Assembly (NCBI GenBank): GCA_964581505.1
Contig: CAZOOR010000017.1
Location: 1 to 38,297 of the forward strand
Origin: CAZOOR01 sp964581505
GTDB taxonomy: Bacteria > Bacteroidota > Ignavibacteria > Kapaibacteriales > UBA2268
DNA length: 38,297 nucleotides
Reading direction: 5' to 3'
How positions within the stretch are numbered: position 1 is the stretch's first letter; each line of letters starts with the position of its first letter. Shown here piece by piece: positions 25,957 to 33,473 of this stretch. The position numbers and the translations under genes are program-made. The notes under the pieces were generated by a model that saw only the letters and a program-made list of their open reading frames with translations, had not been told where the DNA came from and searched no databases.

Positions 25957-27699
25957 TTGAAAAAAAATACTAAAAATAGTGCTTTCCCGAAAGATGATGC
26001 CGATAATGCAACTGTGCTTTTCGGTATTCCTTCTTCACCGGGAATAGCTTATGGCAGGGCTGTTGTTATTAGGCAGAAAAGTATCTTTATACAATCGGAT
26101 AATATACAAGCTAATGATTTGAAAGATGAGCTAAGTCGCTTTCATAAGGCGCTTAATATATTAATATCCGATTATTCCTCAGTCATTAAAAAAGCAGTAA
26201 ACGAACCCAAGAATATACAAGCATTACTTGAATCGAATTTAATGATGTTGCAAGATGAATTTCTTGCGGATTCTATAAGCGATTTGATTAAAAACGGGAA
26301 AAATTCCGAGAATGCAGTGGTCGAAGTTCTGGAATCGCTTAAACAAAATATGCTGAATTCGAGCAATATCATTCTGCGGGAACGCGTCCACGAAATAGAC
26401 CAATTAAAACATCGATTGATTTCAATATTAAGAAATCAAAAGGACATCATTGCGGCGAGTGCCGGTGATGTTGTTATTGCAGGCTTTATTACGCCCGATG
26501 AAATATTGAAATTGAAAGAAATGGGTGTGGCGGCTATTGTTACGGAAGTCGGTGGTATTACCTCGCATAGCGCCATACTTGCCCGTAATTTTGAAATAGC
26601 ACAAGTGATTGGTGTCAAGGATATTACCTCTTTAGTTAATGCAGGCGACTATGTGATTGTCGATGGATATTCCGGTAATGTACTGATTAATCCAAGTGAT
26701 GATGATGTTGAGGACTATTTAGAAAAGAAAAGAACCGAAGAACTATATAAGGAAGAACTCGGTGAATTAATCAATCTGCCTGCCAGAACGATTGACGGAA
26801 AAGATATTGAATTAAAGGCTAATGTTAATTTAGCCAAAGATATTGAGTTATTACAAATGGTTGGTGCTGATGGTGTCGGGTTGGTTCGTACCGAATATCT
26901 TGTATTGCGTAAGGGGAGATTTCCCGATTGCGAAGAGCAGTATTCCCGGTATAAGAAATTAGCCGAACAAATTTATCCTGCTTCCGTTACTTTTCGCGTG
27001 TTCGATGTTGGTAGCGATAAAATTGCCGAGGGATTACCGAGGCACGAGGGTAATCCTGCGTTGGGTTTTCGCGGCATTAGGTTTTTGTTGGAGCGTAGAG
27101 ATGTTTTCAAAGACCAGATTCGCGCAATTTTACGTGCTTCGGCAAATAAAAACGGGAAGTTGCTCTTGCCGATGATTACTAATATTAAGGAATTACAACA
27201 AGCCACTCGTATTATTGAAGATTGTAAAAATGAATTAAAAACCGATAATATTCCTTTTGATGAGAATATACCGATAGGAATAATGGTTGAAACCCCTGCG
27301 GCGGCACTTATTGCCTGTGAACTCGCCCGTCATTGCGATTTTATCAATATCGGTACTAATGATTTAACCCAATATACATTAGCCGCCGATAGAACAAACG
27401 AAATGGTTACTCATCTGTATGATTCCTTCCATCCGGCTGTTCTATCATTAATTAAAATGACTGTTGATGCGGCTAAAAATAATAATATTCCCGTAAGTAT
27501 TTGCGGTGAATTGGCGGGGCATTCGGCGGCAACGGGTTTATTAATCGGTCTCGGTGTCGGTGAGATGAGTGTTAATACTTCGACTTTTCTCGAAGTAAAG
27601 AAAAGAATTAGGCAAACAAATTACGAACAAGCAGTGCGTAAAGCCGAGAAATTATTGAAATGTAAGTCCGAAGAGGCTCTAAAAAAACAACTTAGTTGA
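25957..27699 (+). CDS. ptsI: PTS enzyme I (PEP-protein phosphotransferase)
   Basis: Transfers phosphate from PEP to HPr. The 580-residue protein has the phosphohistidine H204 in GGITSHSAILARN, the TIM-barrel PEP-binding signatures (DGVGLVRTEYL, FRVFDVGSDK, MVETPAAALI, IGTNDLTQY) and the active-site cysteine C516 in SICGELAG. The only in-frame start before the first conserved block (FGIPSSPGIAYG) is TTG at 25957. An 8-codon reading frame starting ATG at 25937 ends in TGA overlapping that TTG (TTGA), which could couple translation. The N-terminal ~20 residues before the conserved block are longer than usual. Confidence 0.93.
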   Translation: MKKNTKNSAFPKDDADNATVLFGIPSSPGIAYGRAVVIRQKSIFIQSDNIQANDLKDELSRFHKALNILISDYSSVIKKAVNEPKNIQALLESNLMMLQDEFLADSISDLIKNGKNSENAVVEVLESLKQNMLNSSNIILRERVHEIDQLKHRLISILRNQKDIIAASAGDVVIAGFITPDEILKLKEMGVAAIVTEVGGITSHSAILARNFEIAQVIGVKDITSLVNAGDYVIVDGYSGNVLINPSDDDVEDYLEKKRTEELYKEELGELINLPARTIDGKDIELKANVNLAKDIELLQMVGADGVGLVRTEYLVLRKGRFPDCEEQYSRYKKLAEQIYPASVTFRVFDVGSDKIAEGLPRHEGNPALGFRGIRFLLERRDVFKDQIRAILRASANKNGKLLLPMITNIKELQQATRIIEDCKNELKTDNIPFDENIPIGIMVETPAAALIACELARHCDFINIGTNDLTQYTLAADRTNEMVTHLYDSFHPAVLSLIKMTVDAAKNNNIPVSICGELAGHSAATGLLIGLGVGEMSVNTSTFLEVKKRIRQTNYEQAVRKAEKLLKCKSEEALKKQLS

Positions 27700-27780
27700 A
27701 TAAACTGCAACTTGCCGAATGTAATTATGGCATTTTGCTGAATATTTTTTTCCATCTGTTAAGATTTTCATAAGAAAACA

Positions 27781-29223
27781 ATGTCGAGAAAGAAAAAAGA
27801 AAAACCTATCGTAGAACTGGAAATAGAGTCAATTGCATTTGAAGGGCAGGCTCTTGCACGCAAGGAAAATCTTGTATATTTTGTAAAATATGCCGTTCCG
27901 GGTGATGTAGTCAAAGTACGTGCTTTGAGAAAACGCAAAGGTTATGTAAAAACCCAACTGCTCGAAGTCCTGAAAAAATCAGAAATTAGAATTGAACCGA
28001 AATGCCGCTATTTTGGTGTCTGTGGGGGGTGTTCTTGGCAAAATCTTGACTACTCCGTTCAGTTATCTTGGAAAAAGCGTCACGTTAAAGACGCTTTCGA
28101 GCGTATAGGTAAGGTGGAATACGGCATACTTTACGATGTATTAGCCTCGCCAAAGGTTTTTAACTACCGCAACAAGATGGAGTTTTCATTCGGGGCTTCA
28201 CGCTGGCTCGAAGATAGGGAAATATCCGAAGGGGCTGAAATAAAAAATAAGGATTTTGCTTTTGGTTTGCATATTCCCGGACGCTATGACAAAATATTGG
28301 ATATTGAAGAATGCCATATTCAACCGGAATCCGGAAATGAAATCTTAAATGTTTTCAGGGATAAAGCCTTGAGTCTCGGTCTTAGTGCTTACCACCAGAG
28401 GGAGCATACGGGTTTTCTGAGAAATCTCGTCCTGCGTAGCAGTGAGTTGCACGGACAAATGATGGTTATTCTAATTACTCAGACTCCGACTTCCGATAAG
28501 GAAAATGAATTTATTAATTGGTATTTGAACGATGTGCAGAAATTATTTCCATTCATTTCATCACTTATTTATGCCGTCAATGATACAGTCTCACCGGTAG
28601 CAAGCGGAGAGATAAAGACCGTAAAGGGAGATGATTATCTTAGTGAAAGAATACTTGACGTAGAATTTAAAATTTCCCCATTTTCGTTCTTCCAGACCAA
28701 TCCATTGCAATTAAATCAATTTATCGGCAAGATAATTGATACAGCTTCATTGAAATCGGATATTACTGTATGGGATTTGTATTGTGGAACCGGCTCAATC
28801 ACTTTGCCTGCATCAAAAAGAGTGAAAAAGATTTACGGCTTCGAAATGGTTGAATCTTCGATTATGGACGCAAAGGCAAATGCGAAATTTAATAATATTT
28901 CCAATGCGGAGTTCACTGCTATGGATTTGCATTCCAAAGATGTGGAGAATCTATTAGCCGGATTTGAAAAGCCGGATATGATTTTTATTGACCCGCCGCG
29001 TGCAGGAATGCACAAAAATCTTGTGCAACTCTTGCGGATGCTCGAAGTACCGGAAATTGTTTATGTAAGCTGTAACCCGTCAACGCAGGCAAGGGATTGC
29101 TCTTTACTTGCAGATAAATACACTATCGAATCGCTGCAACCGGTTGATATGTTCCCTCACACATATCATATTGAGAATATTGCTTTACTTAAATTGAAGA
29201 ACAATGATGAACTTGGCTCATAA
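27781..29223 (+). CDS. rlmD: 23S rRNA (uracil-C5)-methyltransferase RlmD/RumA-like
   Basis: SAM-dependent methylation of a uridine in RNA, most likely 23S rRNA. The 480 residues comprise an N-terminal TRAM RNA-binding domain (about 8-65), a 4Fe-4S cluster site with C75, C81, C84 and C178, a SAM-binding motif VWDLYCGTGSITLP, DPPRAGM, and the nucleophilic cysteine C431 in VYVSCNPSTQARD. The exact target base (U1939, U747 or a tRNA uridine) cannot be fixed from sequence alone. The end overlaps queE by 20 bases. Confidence 0.9.
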   Translation: MSRKKKEKPIVELEIESIAFEGQALARKENLVYFVKYAVPGDVVKVRALRKRKGYVKTQLLEVLKKSEIRIEPKCRYFGVCGGCSWQNLDYSVQLSWKKRHVKDAFERIGKVEYGILYDVLASPKVFNYRNKMEFSFGASRWLEDREISEGAEIKNKDFAFGLHIPGRYDKILDIEECHIQPESGNEILNVFRDKALSLGLSAYHQREHTGFLRNLVLRSSELHGQMMVILITQTPTSDKENEFINWYLNDVQKLFPFISSLIYAVNDTVSPVASGEIKTVKGDDYLSERILDVEFKISPFSFFQTNPLQLNQFIGKIIDTASLKSDITVWDLYCGTGSITLPASKRVKKIYGFEMVESSIMDAKANAKFNNISNAEFTAMDLHSKDVENLLAGFEKPDMIFIDPPRAGMHKNLVQLLRMLEVPEIVYVSCNPSTQARDCSLLADKYTIESLQPVDMFPHTYHIENIALLKLKNNDELGS

Positions 29224-29887
29224 TATTAAATATCGTAACTTCAATGTGTCGGAAATTTTTTATTCGCTGCAGGGCGAAAGTACGCATATTGGCAAACCTT
29301 GCGTATTTGTCAGAATGCAGGGCTGTGAACTACGATGTGCTTGGTGCGATACACCCTATGCACTGGAGATTTCGCAGAAGGAAATATTGATGACAAGTGA
29401 AAAGATTATTGATAAGATTAACTCTTATAATTGTAATTATGTGCTGTTCACAGGTGGCGAACCGTTGTTGCAGACGGGTATTCACGATTTGATTAATTAC
29501 TTAGCAAAAACCACTTATGAAGTAGCAGTCGAGACAAACGGACATCAGGATATATCCGCTCTTGATAAGCCGGTAATTAAGGTTATGGACTTGAAGCCGC
29601 CGAGTTCGGATATGGAGCGGCATAATAATTTTGAGAATTTCAAATACTTGGATTCCAAAGATGAGATAAAAATCATTATTGCCGATAGAAATGATTATGA
29701 ATGGGCTAAAAGTATTATTAGTAAATATAAATTGCAAAAAATTGTAAAATCAATAATATTATCTCCTGTTTTTGTTCAGATGCCGCCGGAGACTTTGGCG
29801 GGGTGGGTCTTGGAGGATTCATTGCCGGTGCGAATGCTTTTGCAAATGCACAAATTTATCTGGCACCCGAACAAAAGAGGTGTATAG
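29204..29887 (+). CDS. queE: 7-carboxy-7-deazaguanine synthase QueE
   Basis: A radical-SAM enzyme converting 6-carboxytetrahydropterin to 7-carboxy-7-deazaguanine, the substrate of QueC. 227 residues; NVSEIFYSLQGES precedes the cluster motif C41-x3-C45-x2-C48 (CELRCAWCD). LFTGGEPLLQ and VAVETNGHQDI follow, as usual for QueE. Two consecutive ATG codons (29204 and 29207) are both possible starts; either overlaps rlmD, indicating co-transcription. The next gene follows after only 12 bases. Confidence 0.93.
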   Translation: MMNLAHNIKYRNFNVSEIFYSLQGESTHIGKPCVFVRMQGCELRCAWCDTPYALEISQKEILMTSEKIIDKINSYNCNYVLFTGGEPLLQTGIHDLINYLAKTTYEVAVETNGHQDISALDKPVIKVMDLKPPSSDMERHNNFENFKYLDSKDEIKIIIADRNDYEWAKSIISKYKLQKIVKSIILSPVFVQMPPETLAGWVLEDSLPVRMLLQMHKFIWHPNKRGV

Positions 29888-29899
29888 ACAGGTGTTATT

Positions 29900-31948
29900 A
29901 TGTCAGATATGAAATTAATTGGAAACGAAAAAATTCGTTCTGCTTTCGGACAGTTAATAAATAACTTAAAACAAAATAATGGCGGTACCATTGCCATTAA
30001 CGGTGAAACAGGTATGGGTAAATCCTATATACTGAACTACTTATATGAACAAGTTAAGGATAATGATGAAGTAAAAGCCATTATTATTGATAATCAATCA
30101 CCTATTAATGACATCAATATAGGCAACATTCAGCCGCTTCTTCCTTTCTCTAAGGCGGTGCGGCAGCTTATGGATAAATCCGGTTCCGCACAAAAGCGTC
30201 TTGCCGTAAATATCGGTATTACGACTCTGGCATCAATTCCGCTGATTGGGGATATTTTCTATGCAGTAAAGGAATACGGTCGAGACTGGCGTCAATATAA
30301 ACGGGAAAAATCTTCCGAAACAGTCAAGAAAATGAACAAAACCGTTGCGGATTTCTATGATACATTAATTGCTTATGCCTCAAATACTCCGCTTGTTTTA
30401 TTTTTTGATAATATGCACTTTGCCGATAATTTGTCTATTGAATTATTGGAAAACCTGATTAGAATAAGAAATGATTTTCCAATAGCCATTGTTTTTACAT
30501 ACCAAGAAATTAATACGGATAATGGGATAGTCAAATTAAAAAGTAAATATGCTGATGAGGATAACAATGTGTCTTTCTTTGATTTGGCAACAATAAATAA
30601 TGAACAGACAAGAGATTTTTGTAAAATTTATTTCAAGAACTATAAACCCAATTCGCAGTTCGAGGATTGGCTGTATGAAAATTCAAAAGGTGTGCCGGGT
30701 TTGATGATGGGCTATATATCTCATTTCTCAAAAAATTCACCTTTTGATGAAAAAGGCAATTTGAAGGATGATTTGGACAATAGCGATGTATTCCCAAAGA
30801 ATGTAACTAATGCTGTTGCAAATTCCATCAAGGAATTATCCGAAGAAGAAATTAATATATTAGCAATTTGTGCCACAGAAGGCGTAGAATTTACCGCTTA
30901 TTTAATTTCACATTTACTTAATACCGATGTAGTAAGCACAATTAAGAAATTAAGAAGCATTCAGAATAAAGTGAGTGTAATTAAAAGTATAGGTGCTAAA
31001 ATTAGGTATGGAGTAAAAACAACAAGTTATAGATTTGGACAGGCATATTGTCATAAATATTTTGAAAGTATTTTGGAATACGAAGAAAAAATATCGGTTC
31101 ACGGACAGATTGCCGCTTTCCTAAAAAACAAATTGGAAGAGACAAGTAATAAAGATTTGCGAAACGAATTGGCTCCATTTGTTGCCGCTCATAGTATTGT
31201 TTCAGGGGACGAGGAAACCGCAAAAGAGATGTTACTCCTTGCCGCCCAAGGTGCAAAGGAAATTGACGGAAAAGAAATAATTGAAAAAGCATATCAGGTA
31301 TATCAAGATATTTCGAGCGGACAAAAACAAAATACCGAAAATGCCGATAGTGTTATTTTCCAAGAGTTGCTAAATCGCACTGTGATGAGTATGCCTTCCA
31401 TTGAAGCTGGCGAAGGCAAAGAGGGTAGCACAGCCGGAACAAACTATCCTATTGATTTCAGCTATCTCCGTAGAACCGTTGTCGATGAATTTCACAAAGG
31501 GAAGTACAATAAAGCGATTGAATTGATTGAAACATATTTAGAATCGCATAAGGAAAACTTGAAGCCGTCCGAGGAATCACAATTGCTGTCCCTTGTCGCA
31601 CGATGCTATGTCGAATTAGAACAATTGGACGAAGCAAAGGAGAAATCCCAGGGTGCCATTAATGTTTTGGAAAATTACAAAGAGCCATTGCCCGAATGTT
31701 TTGCTTTGAATGTTGATGCAATTATTGATTTTCAACAGGGCGCCCACGAAAGGGCGTTCTATACATTGAAAAAGGCGGCAAAAAAATCAATTAATTTGCC
31801 GCCCGAAATAAAGCTAATTACAATTTCCAACATAGCATTGCTACTGAAAAGCGTGGATAAACAAAAGGCTGAAAAATACCTATATGCTGTCCGCAAACTT
31901 ACAAAGCAATTGAACTACGAGGAATTTGCTCTTGACGTATTCAACTAA
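29900..31948 (+). CDS. STAND-like ATPase with C-terminal helical repeats
   Basis: 682 residues. The N-terminal P-loop ATPase domain has Walker A GETGMGKS (35-42) and Walker B LVLFFDNMHFAD with D170. A sensor-like IAIVFTYQE strand follows about 25 residues later. A winged-helix-like segment (about 300-400) and a TPR-like helical region (about 510-670, e.g. FHKGKYNKAIELIETYLESH) complete an architecture like that of STAND/AAA_16 signal-transducing ATPases, which use repeats to bind ligand or partner. No output domain is recognisable: no DNA-binding HTH, cyclase, TIR or protease. A hydrophobic stretch at about 100-118 (GITTLASIPLIGDIFYAV) is unusual. It follows queE by 12 bp and ends 2 bp from marR on the opposite strand. 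Confidence 0.65.
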   Translation: MSDMKLIGNEKIRSAFGQLINNLKQNNGGTIAINGETGMGKSYILNYLYEQVKDNDEVKAIIIDNQSPINDINIGNIQPLLPFSKAVRQLMDKSGSAQKRLAVNIGITTLASIPLIGDIFYAVKEYGRDWRQYKREKSSETVKKMNKTVADFYDTLIAYASNTPLVLFFDNMHFADNLSIELLENLIRIRNDFPIAIVFTYQEINTDNGIVKLKSKYADEDNNVSFFDLATINNEQTRDFCKIYFKNYKPNSQFEDWLYENSKGVPGLMMGYISHFSKNSPFDEKGNLKDDLDNSDVFPKNVTNAVANSIKELSEEEINILAICATEGVEFTAYLISHLLNTDVVSTIKKLRSIQNKVSVIKSIGAKIRYGVKTTSYRFGQAYCHKYFESILEYEEKISVHGQIAAFLKNKLEETSNKDLRNELAPFVAAHSIVSGDEETAKEMLLLAAQGAKEIDGKEIIEKAYQVYQDISSGQKQNTENADSVIFQELLNRTVMSMPSIEAGEGKEGSTAGTNYPIDFSYLRRTVVDEFHKGKYNKAIELIETYLESHKENLKPSEESQLLSLVARCYVELEQLDEAKEKSQGAINVLENYKEPLPECFALNVDAIIDFQQGAHERAFYTLKKAAKKSINLPPEIKLITISNIALLLKSVDKQKAEKYLYAVRKLTKQLNYEEFALDVFN

Positions 31949-31950
31949 AT

Positions 31951-32394
31951 TTATGCTCTGAGTTTATCTAGCAAATCATTTAGTTTCTTTGCTTCGGCAT
32001 CACTGAGTTTGATGTATTCGTCTTCAAAATCGGATTTTTCAATCTTGTCGATTAATTTCAAACCTTTTGCCGTAATTTTAACGTCAACTTTTCTTCTGTC
32101 GTCTTTGTTCAAGTTTCTGATAAGCAAGCCTTTTTCTTTGAGCTTATCAACTAATCTCGAAGCATTCGACATTCTGTCCAGCATTCTGCTTTGTAGCATT
32201 GTTACTGTTGCCACGTTGGGCTTAACCTCGCGCAATATTTTTAAAATATTGAACTGCTGAGGCGAGATGTCATACTTGCGTAAGTATCTCTGCGAGTACT
32301 GGTCAAGCTGATTTGCCGTGAAGACAACGTTTACAAGTGCCTTATGATGGTCACTCTTAAACTTTTCCTGCCCGATTTCTTCTTCTAATTTCAT
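31951..32394 (-). CDS. MarR-family transcriptional regulator
   Basis: 147 residues. The winged-helix core is clear: ISPQQFNILKILRE, the recognition-helix region MLDRMSNASRLVDKLKEKGL, and the wing NLNKDDRRKVDVKITAKG. Long N- and C-terminal helices would form the dimer. Such proteins are usually repressors released by a small ligand. It is divergent from the gene at 32528, and a 35-bp palindrome in between (32429-32463) is its probable operator. It has an HH pair at 16-17 but lacks the C-terminal histidine set of the zinc-sensing MarR protein AdcR, so zinc sensing is not supported by residues alone. Confidence 0.9.
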   Translation of the reverse strand: MKLEEEIGQEKFKSDHHKALVNVVFTANQLDQYSQRYLRKYDISPQQFNILKILREVKPNVATVTMLQSRMLDRMSNASRLVDKLKEKGLLIRNLNKDDRRKVDVKITAKGLKLIDKIEKSDFEDEYIKLSDAEAKKLNDLLDKLRA

Positions 32395-32428
32395 AAAAAA
32401 TCCTTCTATTTATGTTGAAACAATATAA

Positions 32429-32463
32429 CTATTCGTAAAAACTACATATAGTTTAACGAATAG
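32429..32463. promoter_or_regulatory. Palindromic operator candidate in the marR divergent region
   Basis: CTATTCGTAAAAACTA on the left and TAGTTTAACGAATAG on the right are inverted copies. They are identical in the outer 8 bases (CTATTCGT/ACGAATAG) and in ACTA/TAGT, with one base of length difference and a short CAT/TA-type centre. The site lies 35 bp from the marR ATG and 65 bp from the ATG at 32528, an ideal place to control both divergent genes. Binding by this MarR protein is inference. Confidence 0.7.
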
Positions 32464-32527
32464 ATTACTAATTTATTATTATTTTTTTTAGTACGAATGT
32501 TAAAAAGTTTTTTTTAACTTTGTTTTT

Positions 32528-32887
32528 ATGATTTTTGCACAGAAAAATATTGAGCAAATCCTGAGACGGAGTAAACAGACTTTAGCGGTGGTTATTGTCT
32601 TGACATTTGCATATATAGCAATAACTGCACCACTGCCGATTCTCCATAACCACATTCATAGGGTTGTCAATATCCATACGAATGAAGTACCGACTGTGCA
32701 AAAAGAAATTCCTGCAAGCAAATGTTTGATTTGGGAATTTTATAATAATATCTTCAATTCATTTTATCCTTTGCATCATCATATTGTATTGGGTGTTTTT
32801 ACCTTTTCGATTACTGTTGAGGAGCAAGATGATATTGTTATATCTACCGATTTCTGTGGAATATCCAGAGCGCCTCCGATTTTATAG
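32528..32887 (+). CDS. Small His-rich membrane-anchored protein, unknown
   Basis: 119 residues with one transmembrane or signal-anchor segment (about 18-36, LAVVIVLTFAYIAITAPLP). After it comes a likely periplasmic part rich in metal-ligand residues: H40, H42, H44, H50, C66, H83-H85 and C110, ending in a SRAPPIL tail. Small His/Cys proteins with a terminal RAPP-like motif occur beside TonB-dependent metal receptors in other Gram-negatives, which fits the lipoprotein and receptor genes downstream. No named family is assigned. TAACTTTG at 32515-32522 resembles a -7 box so close to the ATG that the mRNA could be leaderless. Confidence 0.55.
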   Translation: MIFAQKNIEQILRRSKQTLAVVIVLTFAYIAITAPLPILHNHIHRVVNIHTNEVPTVQKEIPASKCLIWEFYNNIFNSFYPLHHHIVLGVFTFSITVEEQDDIVISTDFCGISRAPPIL

Positions 32888-32918
32888 TTTACACATATTG
32901 AATTTATTAACTTTTGCA

Positions 32919-32966
32919 ATTGCTTGACGGCAAGCAGTGGAATAGCACTATATTCCAAGCTTTGCC
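32919..32966 (+). other. Tandem, mutually exclusive hairpins in the operon leader
   Basis: Hairpin A: TGCTTG (32921-32926) with CAAGCA (32931-32936), loop ACGG, extended by a wobble and an A-T pair. Hairpin B: TGGAATA (32938-32944) with TATTCCA (32951-32957), extended outward by GGCAAGC (32929-32935) pairing with GCTTTGCC (32959-32966, one bulge). The extension of B uses the same CAAGC as A, so the two structures compete. There is no T-tract, so this is not a simple terminator. Confidence 0.45.
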
Positions 32967-33011
32967 GGACTTCTCAATATTATTTATAAACTATTAAACA
33001 GGAAAGAAAAA

Positions 33012-33473
33012 ATGAAAAAAAACATAATCACACTTGGATTGGCAATAATAATAACATTATTAATTATCTCTTGCAAAGAAGAGCAAATAACAGAACCCCA
33101 ACATCACCATTACGAGGCTTATGGTTTGAATGTATATAATGCGGATACGCTTTATATGAAGATATATAATGCCGCTATTATCTCTCATTATAACACCGCT
33201 TTTGAATTATCGCTTAATTCTGCACCTTTAAAATTTAAAATTGCTTTCATAGATGAAAACGGGAAAGAGATGGAATATCCCGAACATAAAGAAATGGTAC
33301 TTGGTTGGATTATTGCAGATACCACAGCTGTAAAAGCCACGCAAGTAAATAATTCAAAGTGGGAATTTACTCTAAAAGCTTTGAAAAAAGCAAATACTAC
33401 GATAGAATTACGACTAAATCATATTGACCACCCTGATTTTAAAACACCTGTAATACCGATTAATGTGAAATAA
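33012..33473 (+). CDS. Lipoprotein associated with the TonB-dependent receptor
   Basis: 153 residues with a lipoprotein signal peptide; the lipobox cysteine is C21 in LLIISCKEE. Directly after the anchor is a Gln-His-His-His stretch (H31-H33), and near the end LRLNHIDHPDF adds two more histidines. The rest is beta-rich. I recognise no named domain. Its stop is immediately followed by the ATG of the TonB-dependent receptor (TAAATG, no gap), so it is translationally coupled and probably acts with that receptor, perhaps in ligand handling at the outer membrane. A GGAAAG at 33001-33006 is a plausible ribosome-binding site. Confidence 0.7.
   Translation: MKKNIITLGLAIIITLLIISCKEEQITEPQHHHYEAYGLNVYNADTLYMKIYNAAIISHYNTAFELSLNSAPLKFKIAFIDENGKEMEYPEHKEMVLGWIIADTTAVKATQVNNSKWEFTLKALKKANTTIELRLNHIDHPDFKTPVIPINVK

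Noticed and set aside
25937..25960. Frameshift in ptsI, with ATG at 25937 as the original start
   Set aside because: Joining the frames would need a -1 shift within a short, non-slippery stretch, and the residues added are not family-like. A TTG start is simpler.
31951..32394. Identification of the MarR protein as the zinc sensor AdcR
   Set aside because: The residues that bind zinc in AdcR, including the C-terminal histidines, are absent; only an HH pair at 16-17 is present.
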